Part shown: positions 13,597 to 22,070 of the stretch, in pieces
Numbering within the stretch: position 1 is the stretch's first letter
How the letters are laid out: each line of letters opens with the position of its first letter
Origin: a virus
Length of the DNA stretch: 23,574 bases
Reading direction: 5' to 3' (one strand)
Virus record (IMG/VR): IMGVR_UViG_3300046028_010882
Location: 1-23,574 of that record
Program-made: the position numbers and the translations under genes
The notes under the pieces: model-generated
Told to the model about the DNA's origin: nothing
Database searches by the model: none
What the model saw: only the letters and a program-made list of their open reading frames with translations

Positions 13597-13634
13597 GGGG
13601 TGAGTTTAATTGTTTGTCTCGCCCCTCTTTACTT
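13597..13634 (+). terminator. GC-rich hairpin, terminator candidate
   Basis: GGGGTGAG (13597-13604) pairs with CTCGCCCC (13618-13625) with one G-U pair and a 13-base loop, followed by a pyrimidine-rich TCTTTACTTTTC. It is the only GC-rich stem in the gap and would separate replication from packaging transcription. The U run is interrupted, so efficiency is doubtful. Confidence 0.45.
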
Positions 13635-13682
13635 TTCTTTGAATCCAGTCAATAATTTTAGTACCAAACTCAAGGACGAGCT

Positions 13683-13904
13683 ATGAACGCTGGTAGTGTT
13701 ACTGTTGAAAAGTATAAAATAAAAGGCAAAGTCTATGCGACAATTGACGATATAGCACTTGCTTACGGTGTATCACATGGGACAGCAGGGAAATGGGTAA
13801 CGAGAAGAATGACTCCGGATAGAGATTTCATAAGGCTTATAACAATAATCCTTAACGAAAAAGGGAAGGAAATAGATGTCGAAGACTTTGCAACAACAAG
13901 ATAG
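13683..13904 (+). CDS. Small HTH-like DNA-binding protein, 73 aa
   Basis: AAGGA at 13672-13676 precedes the ATG. Residues 15-45 (KVYATIDDIALAYGVSHGTA, then GKWVTRRM) look like a helix-turn-helix of the kind in small phage regulators or the N-terminal part of small terminases. The C-terminal part is a strand plus an acidic tail. It overlaps the HNH endonuclease gene by 29 bases. It may be a terminase- or endonuclease-associated DNA-binding protein; the exact family is not recognised. Confidence 0.5.
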   Translation: MNAGSVTVEKYKIKGKVYATIDDIALAYGVSHGTAGKWVTRRMTPDRDFIRLITIILNEKGKEIDVEDFATTR

Positions 13905-14523
13905 TAGAAACAGACTTAAACTAATAAAAATATTAAAATACCCAAAAGCAGAATATATTTGTTCGTGCGGTAATGTTGTGATTAAAAATAGGTATCTTGT
14001 TGCCAACGGAGATACTAAATCGTGCGGATGTTTAAAGTCAGAATCAAGCAGTACCAATGGGAAAAATAATAAAACTCATGGTATGACAAATACGCCAACT
14101 TTCTCTGTATGGCACGGAATGCTTACTAGATGTAATGATAAGAAATGCCCAAATTACAATAGATATGGTGGAAGAGGTATTGGTGTGGCCCCAGAATGGA
14201 TGGACTTTAAAAACTTTTTTACAGATATGGGCGAAAAGCCAAAGGGAAAATCAATAGACAGAATTGATAACAACAAGGGATATTCAAAAGACAACTGTAG
14301 ATGGGCAACAATGGACCAACAGCAAAATAATAGAAGTAGTAATGTGCGCATAAAATGGATGGATATAGAACTAACCATTAAGCAGTGGTCTGATGTTTTA
14401 GAAGTAAGAGACAGCAGAATAGCAGCAAGAATTAGAAATGGGTGGACGATAGAAGACGCATTGTTTTTGCCGAAAGGCGCTGGTAATACAAAAAGGGATT
14501 CGCTTGGAAGGTTTTGTTCCTAG
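13876..14523 (+). CDS. HNH endonuclease with N-terminal zinc ribbon
   Basis: A 215-aa protein with AAGGA at 13866-13870. Residues 29-32 (CSCG) and 50-52 (CGC) form a zinc ribbon. A W..ML.RC...CPNYNRYGGRGI region (79-101) and SIDRIDNNKGYSKDNCRWAT (126-145) form the HNH-type core common in free-standing phage homing endonucleases. The C-terminal part (LTIKQWSDVLEVRDSRIAAR) is an HTH of the NUMOD kind. It lies between the replication and packaging blocks, a frequent insertion site. No intron boundaries are seen around it. Confidence 0.75.
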   Translation: MSKTLQQQDSRNRLKLIKILKYPKAEYICSCGNVVIKNRYLVANGDTKSCGCLKSESSSTNGKNNKTHGMTNTPTFSVWHGMLTRCNDKKCPNYNRYGGRGIGVAPEWMDFKNFFTDMGEKPKGKSIDRIDNNKGYSKDNCRWATMDQQQNNRSSNVRIKWMDIELTIKQWSDVLEVRDSRIAARIRNGWTIEDALFLPKGAGNTKRDSLGRFCS

Positions 14524-14579
14524 AGAAATGGAAATGAAATTGATCCAAAAGATTTCGCATTAATTAGGTGAGGGAATAC

Positions 14580-15890
14580 ATGAATAAAACTATTAAAGTA
14601 ACTTGCGATGTTAAAGACTATGCCGACCTTGAAGATATCCACGTTATTCAAGGGAAATTAAAAACCCTATCAGAAGCAAATTATAAAAAACTGCGTGATT
14701 CAATTGAGAAAGAAGGTTTCGCTTTTCCAATTCATGTTTGGCCAAACAATGGCGTATACAATATTATTGGTGGCACACATAGGAAGCTTGCCTTAACCAA
14801 GATGAAAGAAGAAGGGTATGATATTCCAAAAATACCAATTATAAAAATAGAAGCAAATGATTTGCAACACGCTAAGAAATTATTGCTTTTAGAAACTTCA
14901 AGCTTTGCAAAAATAACAGAAGAAGGTCTTGCTGAATTTATGGAGGATATGGACTTTTCTATTCTTGAAGATGTTGAGCTTGAGGGTATGGAAGATTTCG
15001 ATTTCTTGATACCGCCAATCGAAGGAGATGATTCAAAAGATGATGAAGTCCCAGAAGTAGAAGAAAACGCTGTTGCTAAATTAGGAGATGTTTGGTTGCT
15101 TGGTAGCCACCGTTTGCTTTGTGGGGATAGTACGAAAAGAGAAGATGTCGATAAGCTAATGAAAGGCGAGAAGGCAGATATGGTTTTTACTGACCCACCG
15201 TATGGGATATCTCTTGGATTTGAGACGCCAGAACAAGCCAAGGCTAGAAATAGAAGGACGGATGGTCTTAGGGTTCAAAACGATGATCTGCAAGATGATG
15301 ATCTTTTACAGTTCCTTATTTCTTCTATTTCTAACGCAGACTCGGTTCTTGAGAAAGGCGGAGCTTTTTATATTTGTAGCCCGATAGGTAAAGAGGTTAG
15401 AAAATTTATTGAAGCAATTGAGTTTTCTAATTGGCACTATCAAAGCGGTTTAGTTTGGAATAAATCTTCCCTATCTTTATCTCGCCATGACTATCACCCA
15501 AAACACGAAATTATTCACTATGGATGGAAGGGTGGTAAAGCTCACACATGGGAAGCAGATAGAAAGCAAACCACTGTTTTTGATTTTGACAAACCAAGCA
15601 AGTCGGGTCTTCATCCTACAATTAAACCTGTTGAGTTGGTTGAATACTATATTTCAAATGTATCAAAACATGGATTTAAAGTTCTAGATTTATTCTTAGG
15701 TTCTGGGACATCAATAATAGCATCAGAAAAACTTGGAAGAAGTTGTTACGGCATGGAACTTGATGAAAAATACTGCGACGTTATTATAAAGCGGTGGCAA
15801 GAATACACAAAAAAAGAAGCAATTCGAGAAAGTGACGGAGCGAATTTTAATAACTTATATTCAGAAGTATTAACGAAAAGGTCTTGTTAG
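14580..15890 (+). CDS. ParB/sulfiredoxin-like domain fused to a beta-class DNA methyltransferase
   Basis: Start at ATG 14580 with AGGTGAGGG at 14566-14574, giving 436 aa; a GTG at 14568 is part of that ribosome site. Residues 20-110 are ParB-like, with GGTHRK at 64-69. From about 168 follows an amino-methyltransferase with DPPY at 205-208, HPTIKP at 345-350 and SAM-binding VLDLFLGSGT at 368-377. This order (DPPY before FxGxG) defines the beta class, which methylates adenine N6 or cytosine N4. The ParB-MTase fusion is frequent just before terminase genes in phages and may mark DNA for packaging or against host restriction. No cognate restriction enzyme is present here. Confidence 0.85.
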   Translation: MNKTIKVTCDVKDYADLEDIHVIQGKLKTLSEANYKKLRDSIEKEGFAFPIHVWPNNGVYNIIGGTHRKLALTKMKEEGYDIPKIPIIKIEANDLQHAKKLLLLETSSFAKITEEGLAEFMEDMDFSILEDVELEGMEDFDFLIPPIEGDDSKDDEVPEVEENAVAKLGDVWLLGSHRLLCGDSTKREDVDKLMKGEKADMVFTDPPYGISLGFETPEQAKARNRRTDGLRVQNDDLQDDDLLQFLISSISNADSVLEKGGAFYICSPIGKEVRKFIEAIEFSNWHYQSGLVWNKSSLSLSRHDYHPKHEIIHYGWKGGKAHTWEADRKQTTVFDFDKPSKSGLHPTIKPVELVEYYISNVSKHGFKVLDLFLGSGTSIIASEKLGRSCYGMELDEKYCDVIIKRWQEYTKKEAIRESDGANFNNLYSEVLTKRSC

Positions 15891-15904
15891 TGGGTGGAGA
15901 GAAA

Positions 15905-16078
15905 ATGAAATACTCAGACTACATTCTAAACTGCGCTAACAAAAAAGCTAAGTTCGACTACTCTTGGCTGAGTGAAAAAGAAAAGAAAAAAACTAGCATA
16001 GCGCAAATAACAGTCGATACGTTCATGAAACATGTTGATTTTTTATATAGACAAAAACGCATTAGGCCGGTTAAATAA
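15905..16078 (+). CDS. Orphan basic 57-aa protein before terminase
   Basis: ATG 15905 follows GGTGGAGA; a TTG at 15884 opens the frame earlier but lacks a site. The short, Lys-rich helical protein (KKAKFDYSWLSEKEKKKTSIA, without membrane span) contains two Tyr-Asp motifs. Its placement suggests a small packaging accessory or DNA-binding factor. No family is recognised. Confidence 0.55.
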   Translation: MKYSDYILNCANKKAKFDYSWLSEKEKKKTSIAQITVDTFMKHVDFLYRQKRIRPVK

Positions 16079-16083
16079 AATTA

Positions 16084-16092
16084 TGGTATATA
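16084..16092 (+). promoter_or_regulatory. Weak extended -10-like element before terminase
   Basis: TGGTATATA (16084-16092) resembles the extended -10 TGGTATAAT of the 2957-2985 promoter, but no -35 stands at the right spacing. It could start the packaging transcript about 25 bases before the terS ribosome site. Confidence 0.25.
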
Positions 16093-16121
16093 TGCGGTGT
16101 TTTAAAACAAAAGGAGTTTAA

Positions 16122-16469
16122 TTGTCGCTAAAATTAGATATGGATTGGTCTAAGCTAGAAGGTATGTTGATTTTTGATGCTTCCAAGGTCGCTTGTGCAA
16201 TGATATTAGGCATAAGCGCAGATACAATTGAAAGAAGAATTAAAGAAAAGTATAACATGAATTTTACTGAATATAAGAAAACGCATCTTGAAACCACTGT
16301 ACTTAGACTTAAGCAACGAATGATAAAAAAAGCCCTTGATGGAGACAACACCTGTTTGATATTCACGTTGAAAAATATTTCAGACTGGAAAGATCAAGTA
16401 GAAAATAAATCAGACAACAAAGATAATCAGATAACACTTAATATCAAACAATGGGAAAATTCAAAATGA
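16122..16469 (+). CDS. terS: Terminase small subunit
   Basis: A 115-aa protein started at TTG 16122, the first codon after an in-frame stop and five bases after AAAAGGAG (16109-16116); the next ATG (16140) has no site. It has an HTH-like N-terminal half (ASKVACAMILGISADTIERR) and a C-terminal region LDGDNTCLIFTLKNISDWKD, the recurring DG(D)..a..F.LKN..gWkd pattern of small terminases. It recognises phage DNA and loads the large subunit. The last 19 bases overlap the HNH gene, and the large subunit follows after it. Confidence 0.7.
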   Translation: MSLKLDMDWSKLEGMLIFDASKVACAMILGISADTIERRIKEKYNMNFTEYKKTHLETTVLRLKQRMIKKALDGDNTCLIFTLKNISDWKDQVENKSDNKDNQITLNIKQWENSK

Positions 16470-16951
16470 CATTCGCAGAGGCAAGACAACATTTTAAATA
16501 TTATGATGGCGAACTGTATTGGCGAAAACCAACAAGTAGATGTGTTAGAGTGAACGCAAAGGCAGGTAACGTCTATGATAACTATGAGTTCTTAAGGTTC
16601 AAAGGGAAAAGTTATCCAACCCATAAAGTAATCTTTCTTTATTTCAATGGATATAAGCCTAGGTTTATAGACCATATAGACAGAAATAAAACAAATAACA
16701 ATATAGAAAATCTTAGAGAATGTACCAAGTCTCAAAACGAAGCAAACACCGGACATCGGAAAACAAATAAGCTCAAAGAAAAACATATTTGTATAAATTG
16801 GGGATGGTATAGAGTTCGGATAGACAGGCACGAAAAAAGGATTGAGGGAAGTTTTAAGACGATAGAAGAAGCCATAACATTCAGAGACAATGCTCTTAAA
16901 GAAGTAGACAAAGAATTTTATTACAAAGGGAATGAACAACTTTGCCAATAG
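16451..16951 (+). CDS. HNH homing endonuclease with AP2-like C-terminus, between terS and terL
   Basis: A 166-aa protein. YYDGELYWRKP opens the HNH_3-type fold; FIDHIDRNKTNNNIENLREC (70-90) holds the His-Asp-His-x-Asn core, followed by SQNEAN. YRVRIDRHEKRIEGSFKTIEEA (119-140) is an AP2-like DNA-binding hairpin. It overlaps terS by 19 bases and terL by 10, so translation of the three is linked. It is a free-standing selfish endonuclease rather than part of an intron, since both terminase reading frames look complete. Confidence 0.75.
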   Translation: MGKFKMTFAEARQHFKYYDGELYWRKPTSRCVRVNAKAGNVYDNYEFLRFKGKSYPTHKVIFLYFNGYKPRFIDHIDRNKTNNNIENLRECTKSQNEANTGHRKTNKLKEKHICINWGWYRVRIDRHEKRIEGSFKTIEEAITFRDNALKEVDKEFYYKGNEQLCQ

Positions 16952-18189
16952 TTAAAGATATTTCGCTTTTCAAAAAGCAAATAGATTTCTTACAAGCAAC
17001 AGAAAGGGACGTTCTTTTAGATGCTGCTATCGGCTTCGGAAAAACAAAAATAGGATGCTTATGGCTGCACATGGTTGCAATTCAATACCCCAAAAGTAGA
17101 TGGCTAATGGTCGCAAGGGATGTTCCTCAGTTGAGAAATGCGGTCGTACACGAATTCTTAAAAGTAGGTCAAGACTGGCTTGGCATAGAAGACGGTATTC
17201 ATTTTGAACATAATAAATCACGCAATGAATTTGTATACACGAATGGTTCAAAGATTATAGGAGTAGGGGCCACAAACTATGATTCGGCATTTCGCGGACC
17301 ATCTTATTCGGGTGGATTATTTGACGAAGTTGATTACTACAAAGAAGAAGCGTTCCTTGCGCTTTTAGGAAGGATTAGAGAACCGCCAGAATTACTTAGA
17401 TTCGTTTCTTCTCCAAAGGGATTTAACCATGTCCATAATTATTTTTACGTTAACAAAAACGATACTAAAAAAGTTATAAATGCGACAACATATGATAACC
17501 CAACTCTAAGTAACGAGTATATTTCTGCGCTAAAAGGAGCATACTCTCCAAGACTATTCGAACAGGAAGTTCTAGGAAAAAGATTACAGATAAACGTTGG
17601 TAGAGTTTACAATGAATTCAACCGAGATATACACGTCAAGAATTGTCGGGAATTATTAAAAGACACCGATCAGCTTTATTTCTTCACCGACTATAACATT
17701 GCAAATTACTGCGGTATTTATACATTCTTCCGAGACGGCATTGTCTATGCTATAGGAGAGGAACATTTAAATTACGAAGGCACTCGCAAGATGGCAGAAA
17801 ACATTTATGCGAAATATGCAAAGGATAGGTTTGTAATTGTATGTGGTGATAGTGCTGGAAATAATAAAAGAGATGTTGCAGCCGATAAAACCAATTATGA
17901 AATATTCAAAGAAGTTCTAGGCGAGCATTGTACTAAGAAAGTTACTAACCCACCGGTGCTACAAAGAATCATCGCAGCAAACTCAAACTTCTATCACAAA
18001 AGGCTAGTAATAGATCCCTCTTGTAAAAACTTAATAAAAGATTTAGAATTGTTAGCATGGAAGGAAGACGGCAAGGACATTGAAAAGACAATCGACTTGT
18101 CACATGCCAGTGATGCATTTTCATATAGCACATGGTTTTTCCTTCCCATTAAACCAGAAAGAAGACAAAGCACTAGTATACAATTGTAA
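16942..18189 (+). CDS. terL: Terminase large subunit (packaging ATPase and nuclease)
   Basis: A 415-aa protein. The only start after the in-frame stop is TTG 16942; the next ATG lies beyond Walker A. Walker A AIGFGKTK (29-36), Walker B GGLFDEVD (124-131) and the SSPKG coupling motif (156-160) form the motor. An RNase-H-like nuclease follows, with Asp250 in FTDYN, Asp303 in CGDSAG and Asp391 in SHASDAF. It pumps DNA into the capsid and cuts it at headful or cos sites. It overlaps the HNH gene by 10 bases. Confidence 0.9.
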   Translation: MPIVKDISLFKKQIDFLQATERDVLLDAAIGFGKTKIGCLWLHMVAIQYPKSRWLMVARDVPQLRNAVVHEFLKVGQDWLGIEDGIHFEHNKSRNEFVYTNGSKIIGVGATNYDSAFRGPSYSGGLFDEVDYYKEEAFLALLGRIREPPELLRFVSSPKGFNHVHNYFYVNKNDTKKVINATTYDNPTLSNEYISALKGAYSPRLFEQEVLGKRLQINVGRVYNEFNRDIHVKNCRELLKDTDQLYFFTDYNIANYCGIYTFFRDGIVYAIGEEHLNYEGTRKMAENIYAKYAKDRFVIVCGDSAGNNKRDVAADKTNYEIFKEVLGEHCTKKVTNPPVLQRIIAANSNFYHKRLVIDPSCKNLIKDLELLAWKEDGKDIEKTIDLSHASDAFSYSTWFFLPIKPERRQSTSIQL

Positions 18190-18199
18190 GGATGCAATT

Positions 18200-19558
18200 A
18201 TGATAGACACGGAAGAGATTGTTAAGAAAATTAAAAACAATGAAGCCAATTATGTAGTCAATAAAAACTTATTCGACATACTAGAAGGGCAGTTACTAGA
18301 TAAGATAGATATGGCGTTGAAAGATTCCTATATCTCTAACCGAGCTTATAATATAGCCAGAAAACAAATTGCTCCGATTAATATTATAAATCAAATGGTA
18401 AGTAAGTTATCAAAGATTTATTCAACCCCTGTTACTAGAACCGCAGAAAATCCAACAGACCAAGAGTTGATGGATTATTATGTTAATGAAATGCAGTTTG
18501 ACTCTATGATGGCAGAGGCAAATAGATTTTACAATGGAATGAAAAGCTCCGCAGTAGAACCATACCTAGATGAATCTAAACCACGTTTGAGAGTATTACC
18601 ACCACATCAATTTCTTCCAATATCAACTGACATAGTTAGTCCTACTAAGATGAATGAGTTTGTAAAGTATATGGGCGACGATGTTTTCTTTGTTTATTCT
18701 GAGGATGAATTTAAAGCAATTGATAAAGAAGGAAAAGAACTTCCGCAATATATGATAGAGAATGAAGGGGAGAATCCCTTCGGTATTCTTACACAGGTGT
18801 ATATTAATAAATCAAAACATATGTTGATACCTCATGCAGATAAAGATTTGTTACAGATTGGATTGATAGTTAACATTAAACTCGCAAACTTAATGTATGC
18901 AATTCAGTATCAAACCAACTCTATCATATATGGAATTGATCTAGATATAAGTAAACTAGAACTAAACCCAGATAACTTCTGGAGCTTATACACAACTGAC
19001 GATGGGAAAAAACCAGAAATTGGGATGATAAAACCAGAAGTAAATATTGTCGAAGTGTTAAGTATGCTAGGGCAAGTGACCGAGCAATTTTTAAATAGTC
19101 GCAACCTTCGAAGTAACGCTACCAGCGACGTTTCAAGCAGCGGTGTTGCTCTACAAATTAAGAACATCGACACCACTGACGATAGAAAAGAACAGATAGT
19201 ATATTTCTCAAGTGTTGAAGATAGACTATGGCAAACAATTAAAGTAATGCACAACTATTGGGCCGATGCTGGTTTAGTAGAGGAGAGAAGAAAATTCTCA
19301 GAAGATTTCAAACCGTCTATAACTTTCGCTAGCCCAAAACCAATTGAATCACAAAGCGAAATCGTGGCAAGAAATAAAGAATTAATTGACATGGGACTTA
19401 TTACAAAGTCTTTAGCAATGAATGAAATATATCCAAACAAGTCTCAAGAAGAGATCGATCAACTATTAAAAGAAATAGAAGATAGTAATATAATCAAGGT
19501 GGAAAATATTGCCAGCGAAACACCAGAAATTCAAAATATCGATAGATCCGAAATATAG
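18200..19558 (+). CDS. Portal protein (SPP1 gp6-like)
   Basis: The real start is ATG 18200 with AAGGAT just upstream, 10 bases after terL; the longer frame from 18080 lies inside terL. The 452-aa protein shows the DUF1073/SPP1-type portal pattern: a helical N-terminus, PPHQFLPIS, a long beta-rich wing, then SNATSDVSSSGVALQIK (about 310-330) and a helical stem and crown, ending acidic. Twelve copies form the DNA entry ring to which terminase docks. Its last 50 bases overlap the next gene. Confidence 0.75.
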   Translation: MIDTEEIVKKIKNNEANYVVNKNLFDILEGQLLDKIDMALKDSYISNRAYNIARKQIAPINIINQMVSKLSKIYSTPVTRTAENPTDQELMDYYVNEMQFDSMMAEANRFYNGMKSSAVEPYLDESKPRLRVLPPHQFLPISTDIVSPTKMNEFVKYMGDDVFFVYSEDEFKAIDKEGKELPQYMIENEGENPFGILTQVYINKSKHMLIPHADKDLLQIGLIVNIKLANLMYAIQYQTNSIIYGIDLDISKLELNPDNFWSLYTTDDGKKPEIGMIKPEVNIVEVLSMLGQVTEQFLNSRNLRSNATSDVSSSGVALQIKNIDTTDDRKEQIVYFSSVEDRLWQTIKVMHNYWADAGLVEERRKFSEDFKPSITFASPKPIESQSEIVARNKELIDMGLITKSLAMNEIYPNKSQEEIDQLLKEIEDSNIIKVENIASETPEIQNIDRSEI

Positions 19559-20096
19559 TGATGAAGCTAAGGAGTCGATTGCTCAAGATGTAATTGACTT
19601 TATAGTCAAGAGAACTAAGCAACGCAAAGATAAGTTTGGCGAACCCATGGCAGGGTATTCCAAAGCTTATGCGAAATCCGTAACGGGACAAGCGGCAGGC
19701 AAGAAAACGGGACAAGCTGCAAACTTAAACCTAAGTGGTGATATGTTATTTGCGCTTGGAGAATACAAGAAAATCGGCAAAAGTTACATCGAGTTGGGAT
19801 ATGAAAAAGGTTCGGAAGAGAATGGTAAAGCCGATGGGAATATTCGTGGAACCTATGGAAGCGATACACCTAATCCATCTAAGGCAAGGGATTTTTTGGG
19901 CATTAACGACAAAGAGTTACAAACAATCTTATCAAACTATCCAATCGAAGACGAAGAGAAAATTGAAGAGAGCATTTCTATTAACAAATTCGCTGAGGCA
20001 AAGGCAAAAGAAATAGCAGAAAAAACTTCAAAGAAGTTAGAAAAAAACATAGCAGCATTGGTTGAGAAATACGGGTATGGCGATGGGAAGAAATGA
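19509..20096 (+). CDS. gpG-like virion morphogenesis / head completion protein
   Basis: TTG 19509 is the start: AAGGTGGA lies six bases upstream and the first ATG is 46 codons later. The 195-aa protein has LNLSGDMLFALGEY (about 73-86) and a NPSKARDFLGIND motif (about 120-133), which match the (L)xxTGxMxxS... and RxFLGL signature of Mu gpG / HK97 gp10-type proteins, needed for joining heads and tails. The C-terminal part is Lys-Glu-rich coiled coil. A virion role fits its place between portal and scaffold. Confidence 0.5.
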   Translation: MPAKHQKFKISIDPKYSDEAKESIAQDVIDFIVKRTKQRKDKFGEPMAGYSKAYAKSVTGQAAGKKTGQAANLNLSGDMLFALGEYKKIGKSYIELGYEKGSEENGKADGNIRGTYGSDTPNPSKARDFLGINDKELQTILSNYPIEDEEKIEESISINKFAEAKAKEIAEKTSKKLEKNIAALVEKYGYGDGKK

Positions 20097-20547
20097 TGAC
20101 TATATAAAAAGGCTTAAGAAGAGACTTTTAAGACTACAAACAGGGTCAGAATACGAACCAATACCAGAAGAAATAGCTACCATGATTCGGGTTCGGGTTA
20201 GACAAGGTTATGGGGTATCGAAATCAAAGGAAACCAAGGAAAAGTTTAAGGATTTGGAAACGTCAACAATTAACGCAAGGAAAAGGAAAAAGAAAAAAGG
20301 GTTGTTACTTTCAGGAGAAAGCCCAAGCAAAAGCAATTTAACTGAAACTGGAGAAATGACCGACTCAATTACCGGACAATCAAAGTCAACTTCTATTGAA
20401 ATATACTTAGATGGAACTCGAAACAAAAAACTCGCATCATACCATGAAGTTAAATCCAGACCATTCTTCCATCTAACGGGGCTAGAATATAATAAAGTAA
20501 TTAGATTAATCAGAGCAAGAATTAAAGAAATCATAAGAGAAATTTAG
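20077..20547 (+). CDS. Second gpG-like virion morphogenesis protein
   Basis: The start is ATG 20077 or 20083 (GGG at 20073-20075); the TTG at 20062 is unlikely. Basic, about 156 aa. LTETGEMTDSITG (about 88-100) and VKSRPFFHLTGLE (about 125-138) repeat the same two signature motifs as the preceding protein, so these are probably diverged tandem copies or functional partners. KRLLRLQTG and RKRKKKKGLLLSGESPS are strongly basic, which suits contact with DNA in the neck. It overlaps the preceding gene by 20 bases. Confidence 0.45.
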   Translation: MAMGRNDDYIKRLKKRLLRLQTGSEYEPIPEEIATMIRVRVRQGYGVSKSKETKEKFKDLETSTINARKRKKKKGLLLSGESPSKSNLTETGEMTDSITGQSKSTSIEIYLDGTRNKKLASYHEVKSRPFFHLTGLEYNKVIRLIRARIKEIIREI

Positions 20548-20580
20548 TCTTGCTTATAAACAATAAATAGGAGTAAAATA

Positions 20581-21180
20581 ATGATTGATGAAACAAGTGT
20601 TAGTGACACGACCGAGCCCGTTCGAGACGCATCGGAAACAAAACCAAGTGATACCATTGCATACGAGACGCATAAAAAACTTTTGAACCAGCGTAAAGCA
20701 GATCAAGAGAAGTTGCGTGCAGTAGAAACCCAGTTGAATGAACTTCTTACTGCTAAAAAGCAAACAGAAGAACTAAAACTGAAGGAGCAAGGCAAGTATC
20801 AAGAATTGGTAACTGAAAGAGAGAAAGAAATCGAAGCACTAAGACAAGAGAACTTAAGTTATAAAAGTTCCTTCGATAAGGCGATAAAACTTTCTGCTTT
20901 CAGAGATCAACTTGGTGGAACAGTAGACAATTCTGCTTACTACGATTTCGTTAACGTAGATAAGATTATTGTCGATCCAGATACAGGAGTTCCAGACATG
21001 TCTAGTGTTGCGGAAGTCGTAAATGAATTTAAACAAAAGCACTCCAAACTTTACACCCCGAAAGTTTCTAGAGCTTTACCAAACGACGCACCTAAAGACA
21101 ACTACACTTATGGAACTCCGAAAAACAAAAATGATTATGCTAACGCTTTGAGAGATGAGCTTTCAAAGCAATTTAAGTAA
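20581..21180 (+). CDS. Scaffold-like protein
   Basis: AGGAG at 20569-20573 precedes ATG 20581. The 199-aa protein is an acidic, disordered N-terminus (residues 1-30), then a long coiled coil (KKLLNQRKADQEKLRAVETQ onward to about 100), then a C-terminal domain with a Lys-rich end (RDELSKQFK), the usual layout of capsid scaffolding proteins (GP20-like). It stands directly before the major capsid gene, the normal site. No protease motif is visible. Confidence 0.65.
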   Translation: MIDETSVSDTTEPVRDASETKPSDTIAYETHKKLLNQRKADQEKLRAVETQLNELLTAKKQTEELKLKEQGKYQELVTEREKEIEALRQENLSYKSSFDKAIKLSAFRDQLGGTVDNSAYYDFVNVDKIIVDPDTGVPDMSSVAEVVNEFKQKHSKLYTPKVSRALPNDAPKDNYTYGTPKNKNDYANALRDELSKQFK

Positions 21181-21194
21181 ACAGGAGTTTAAAA

Positions 21195-22049
21195 ATGGTA
21201 GACGCATTATTTGGTAGTACAGAAACTACCGCTGTATCAAATGCAAGAATTGCATCTTTGGTACAATCATATTTAGTTCAAGAAGCAAAATTGCTTCCAT
21301 TAGTAACAGACTATTCTTCATTAGTAGGGCCAGGAGCGAAATCAATTGCACTTCCAAGAAGTGGCGGTTTTACTGTTCAAGATAAAACAGAAAATACCGC
21401 TGTAAGTTCACAAATCGTAACTTACGCAGCCGATGCAATTAACCTTACTACTCATAAAGTAGTACAGTTTTTAGCAGAGAAATTTGCTACAAGACAATCA
21501 GCTCCAAACGTTCTTTCTGATATGTTGATGAAAGCTGGTAAAGACATGGCATATGCAGTTGACCAATTGATTGCAGCCGCTATTCTTGCTGGCCCATCTA
21601 CTTCTAATCCAGATCATATTATTGATTTCAATGATGGAACGAATAACGACGTTGAGCTAGCTGACTTCCTAAATATCAGATCATTACTACTTGCTCAGAA
21701 TATTGATGTTTCTGAATGTTATGTTGGTCTTAACCCAGCTAAAGAAAAAGACGTTCTAGGAATTTCTAACTTTATCGAAGCCGCTAAATGGGGTAACAGT
21801 ATGCCAATCCAAAATGGTGTTATTGGTCAAGTTTACGGTCTTAAAGTTATTATTTCTAACGTGTTTGAAACTGATTCAATAGTTGCATGGCATCCATCGG
21901 CTGTTGGTTTTGCTTTTGGACAATCTTTAGTAATTGACGAACAAAAAGACCTAGCTAACCTAGCTACTCGTTACTCTTTGGATTTTATCTGCGGTGTAAC
22001 TGGTGGTCTAGATTCTGGTAAACGACAAGTACTTGTTGAGCCAGTTTAG
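21195..22049 (+). CDS. Major capsid protein (HK97-fold candidate)
   Basis: AGGAG at 21183-21187 precedes ATG 21195. The 284-aa protein has an N-terminal helix (ARIASLVQSYLVQEAKLLPL) and SIALPRSGGFTVQDK. It continues with a long E-loop-like region, a spine helix (SDMLMKAGKDMAYAVDQLIA), and YVGLNPAKEKDVL with VIGQVYGLKVIISNV, the P-domain pattern of HK97-type coats. Strong ribosome site, Ala/Gly/Val-rich codons and a terminator 22 bases downstream fit a highly expressed shell protein. Confidence 0.75.
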   Translation: MVDALFGSTETTAVSNARIASLVQSYLVQEAKLLPLVTDYSSLVGPGAKSIALPRSGGFTVQDKTENTAVSSQIVTYAADAINLTTHKVVQFLAEKFATRQSAPNVLSDMLMKAGKDMAYAVDQLIAAAILAGPSTSNPDHIIDFNDGTNNDVELADFLNIRSLLLAQNIDVSECYVGLNPAKEKDVLGISNFIEAAKWGNSMPIQNGVIGQVYGLKVIISNVFETDSIVAWHPSAVGFAFGQSLVIDEQKDLANLATRYSLDFICGVTGGLDSGKRQVLVEPV

Positions 22050-22070
22050 TTTTATCGACTATAATTAAAT

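Larger units (their letters stand above)
13439..13682. other. Intergenic 244 bp with structured RNA and terminator candidates
   Basis: No ORF is supported. Two structural elements, at 13478-13530 and 13597-13630, are listed separately. No convincing promoter for the following gene could be placed; a CATAAT at 13571-13576 lacks a spaced -35. AAGGA at 13672-13676 serves the ATG at 13683. Confidence 0.5.

Noticed and set aside
16451-16951. Group I intron interrupting the terminase genes
   Set aside because: terS and terL each have complete-looking frames and motifs on either side of the HNH gene, and no intron core was seen, so the HNH gene is free-standing.
18080-18199. 40-residue N-terminal extension of the portal protein
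   Set aside because: It lies inside the terL frame and has no ribosome site; ATG 18200 with AAGGAT is preferred.
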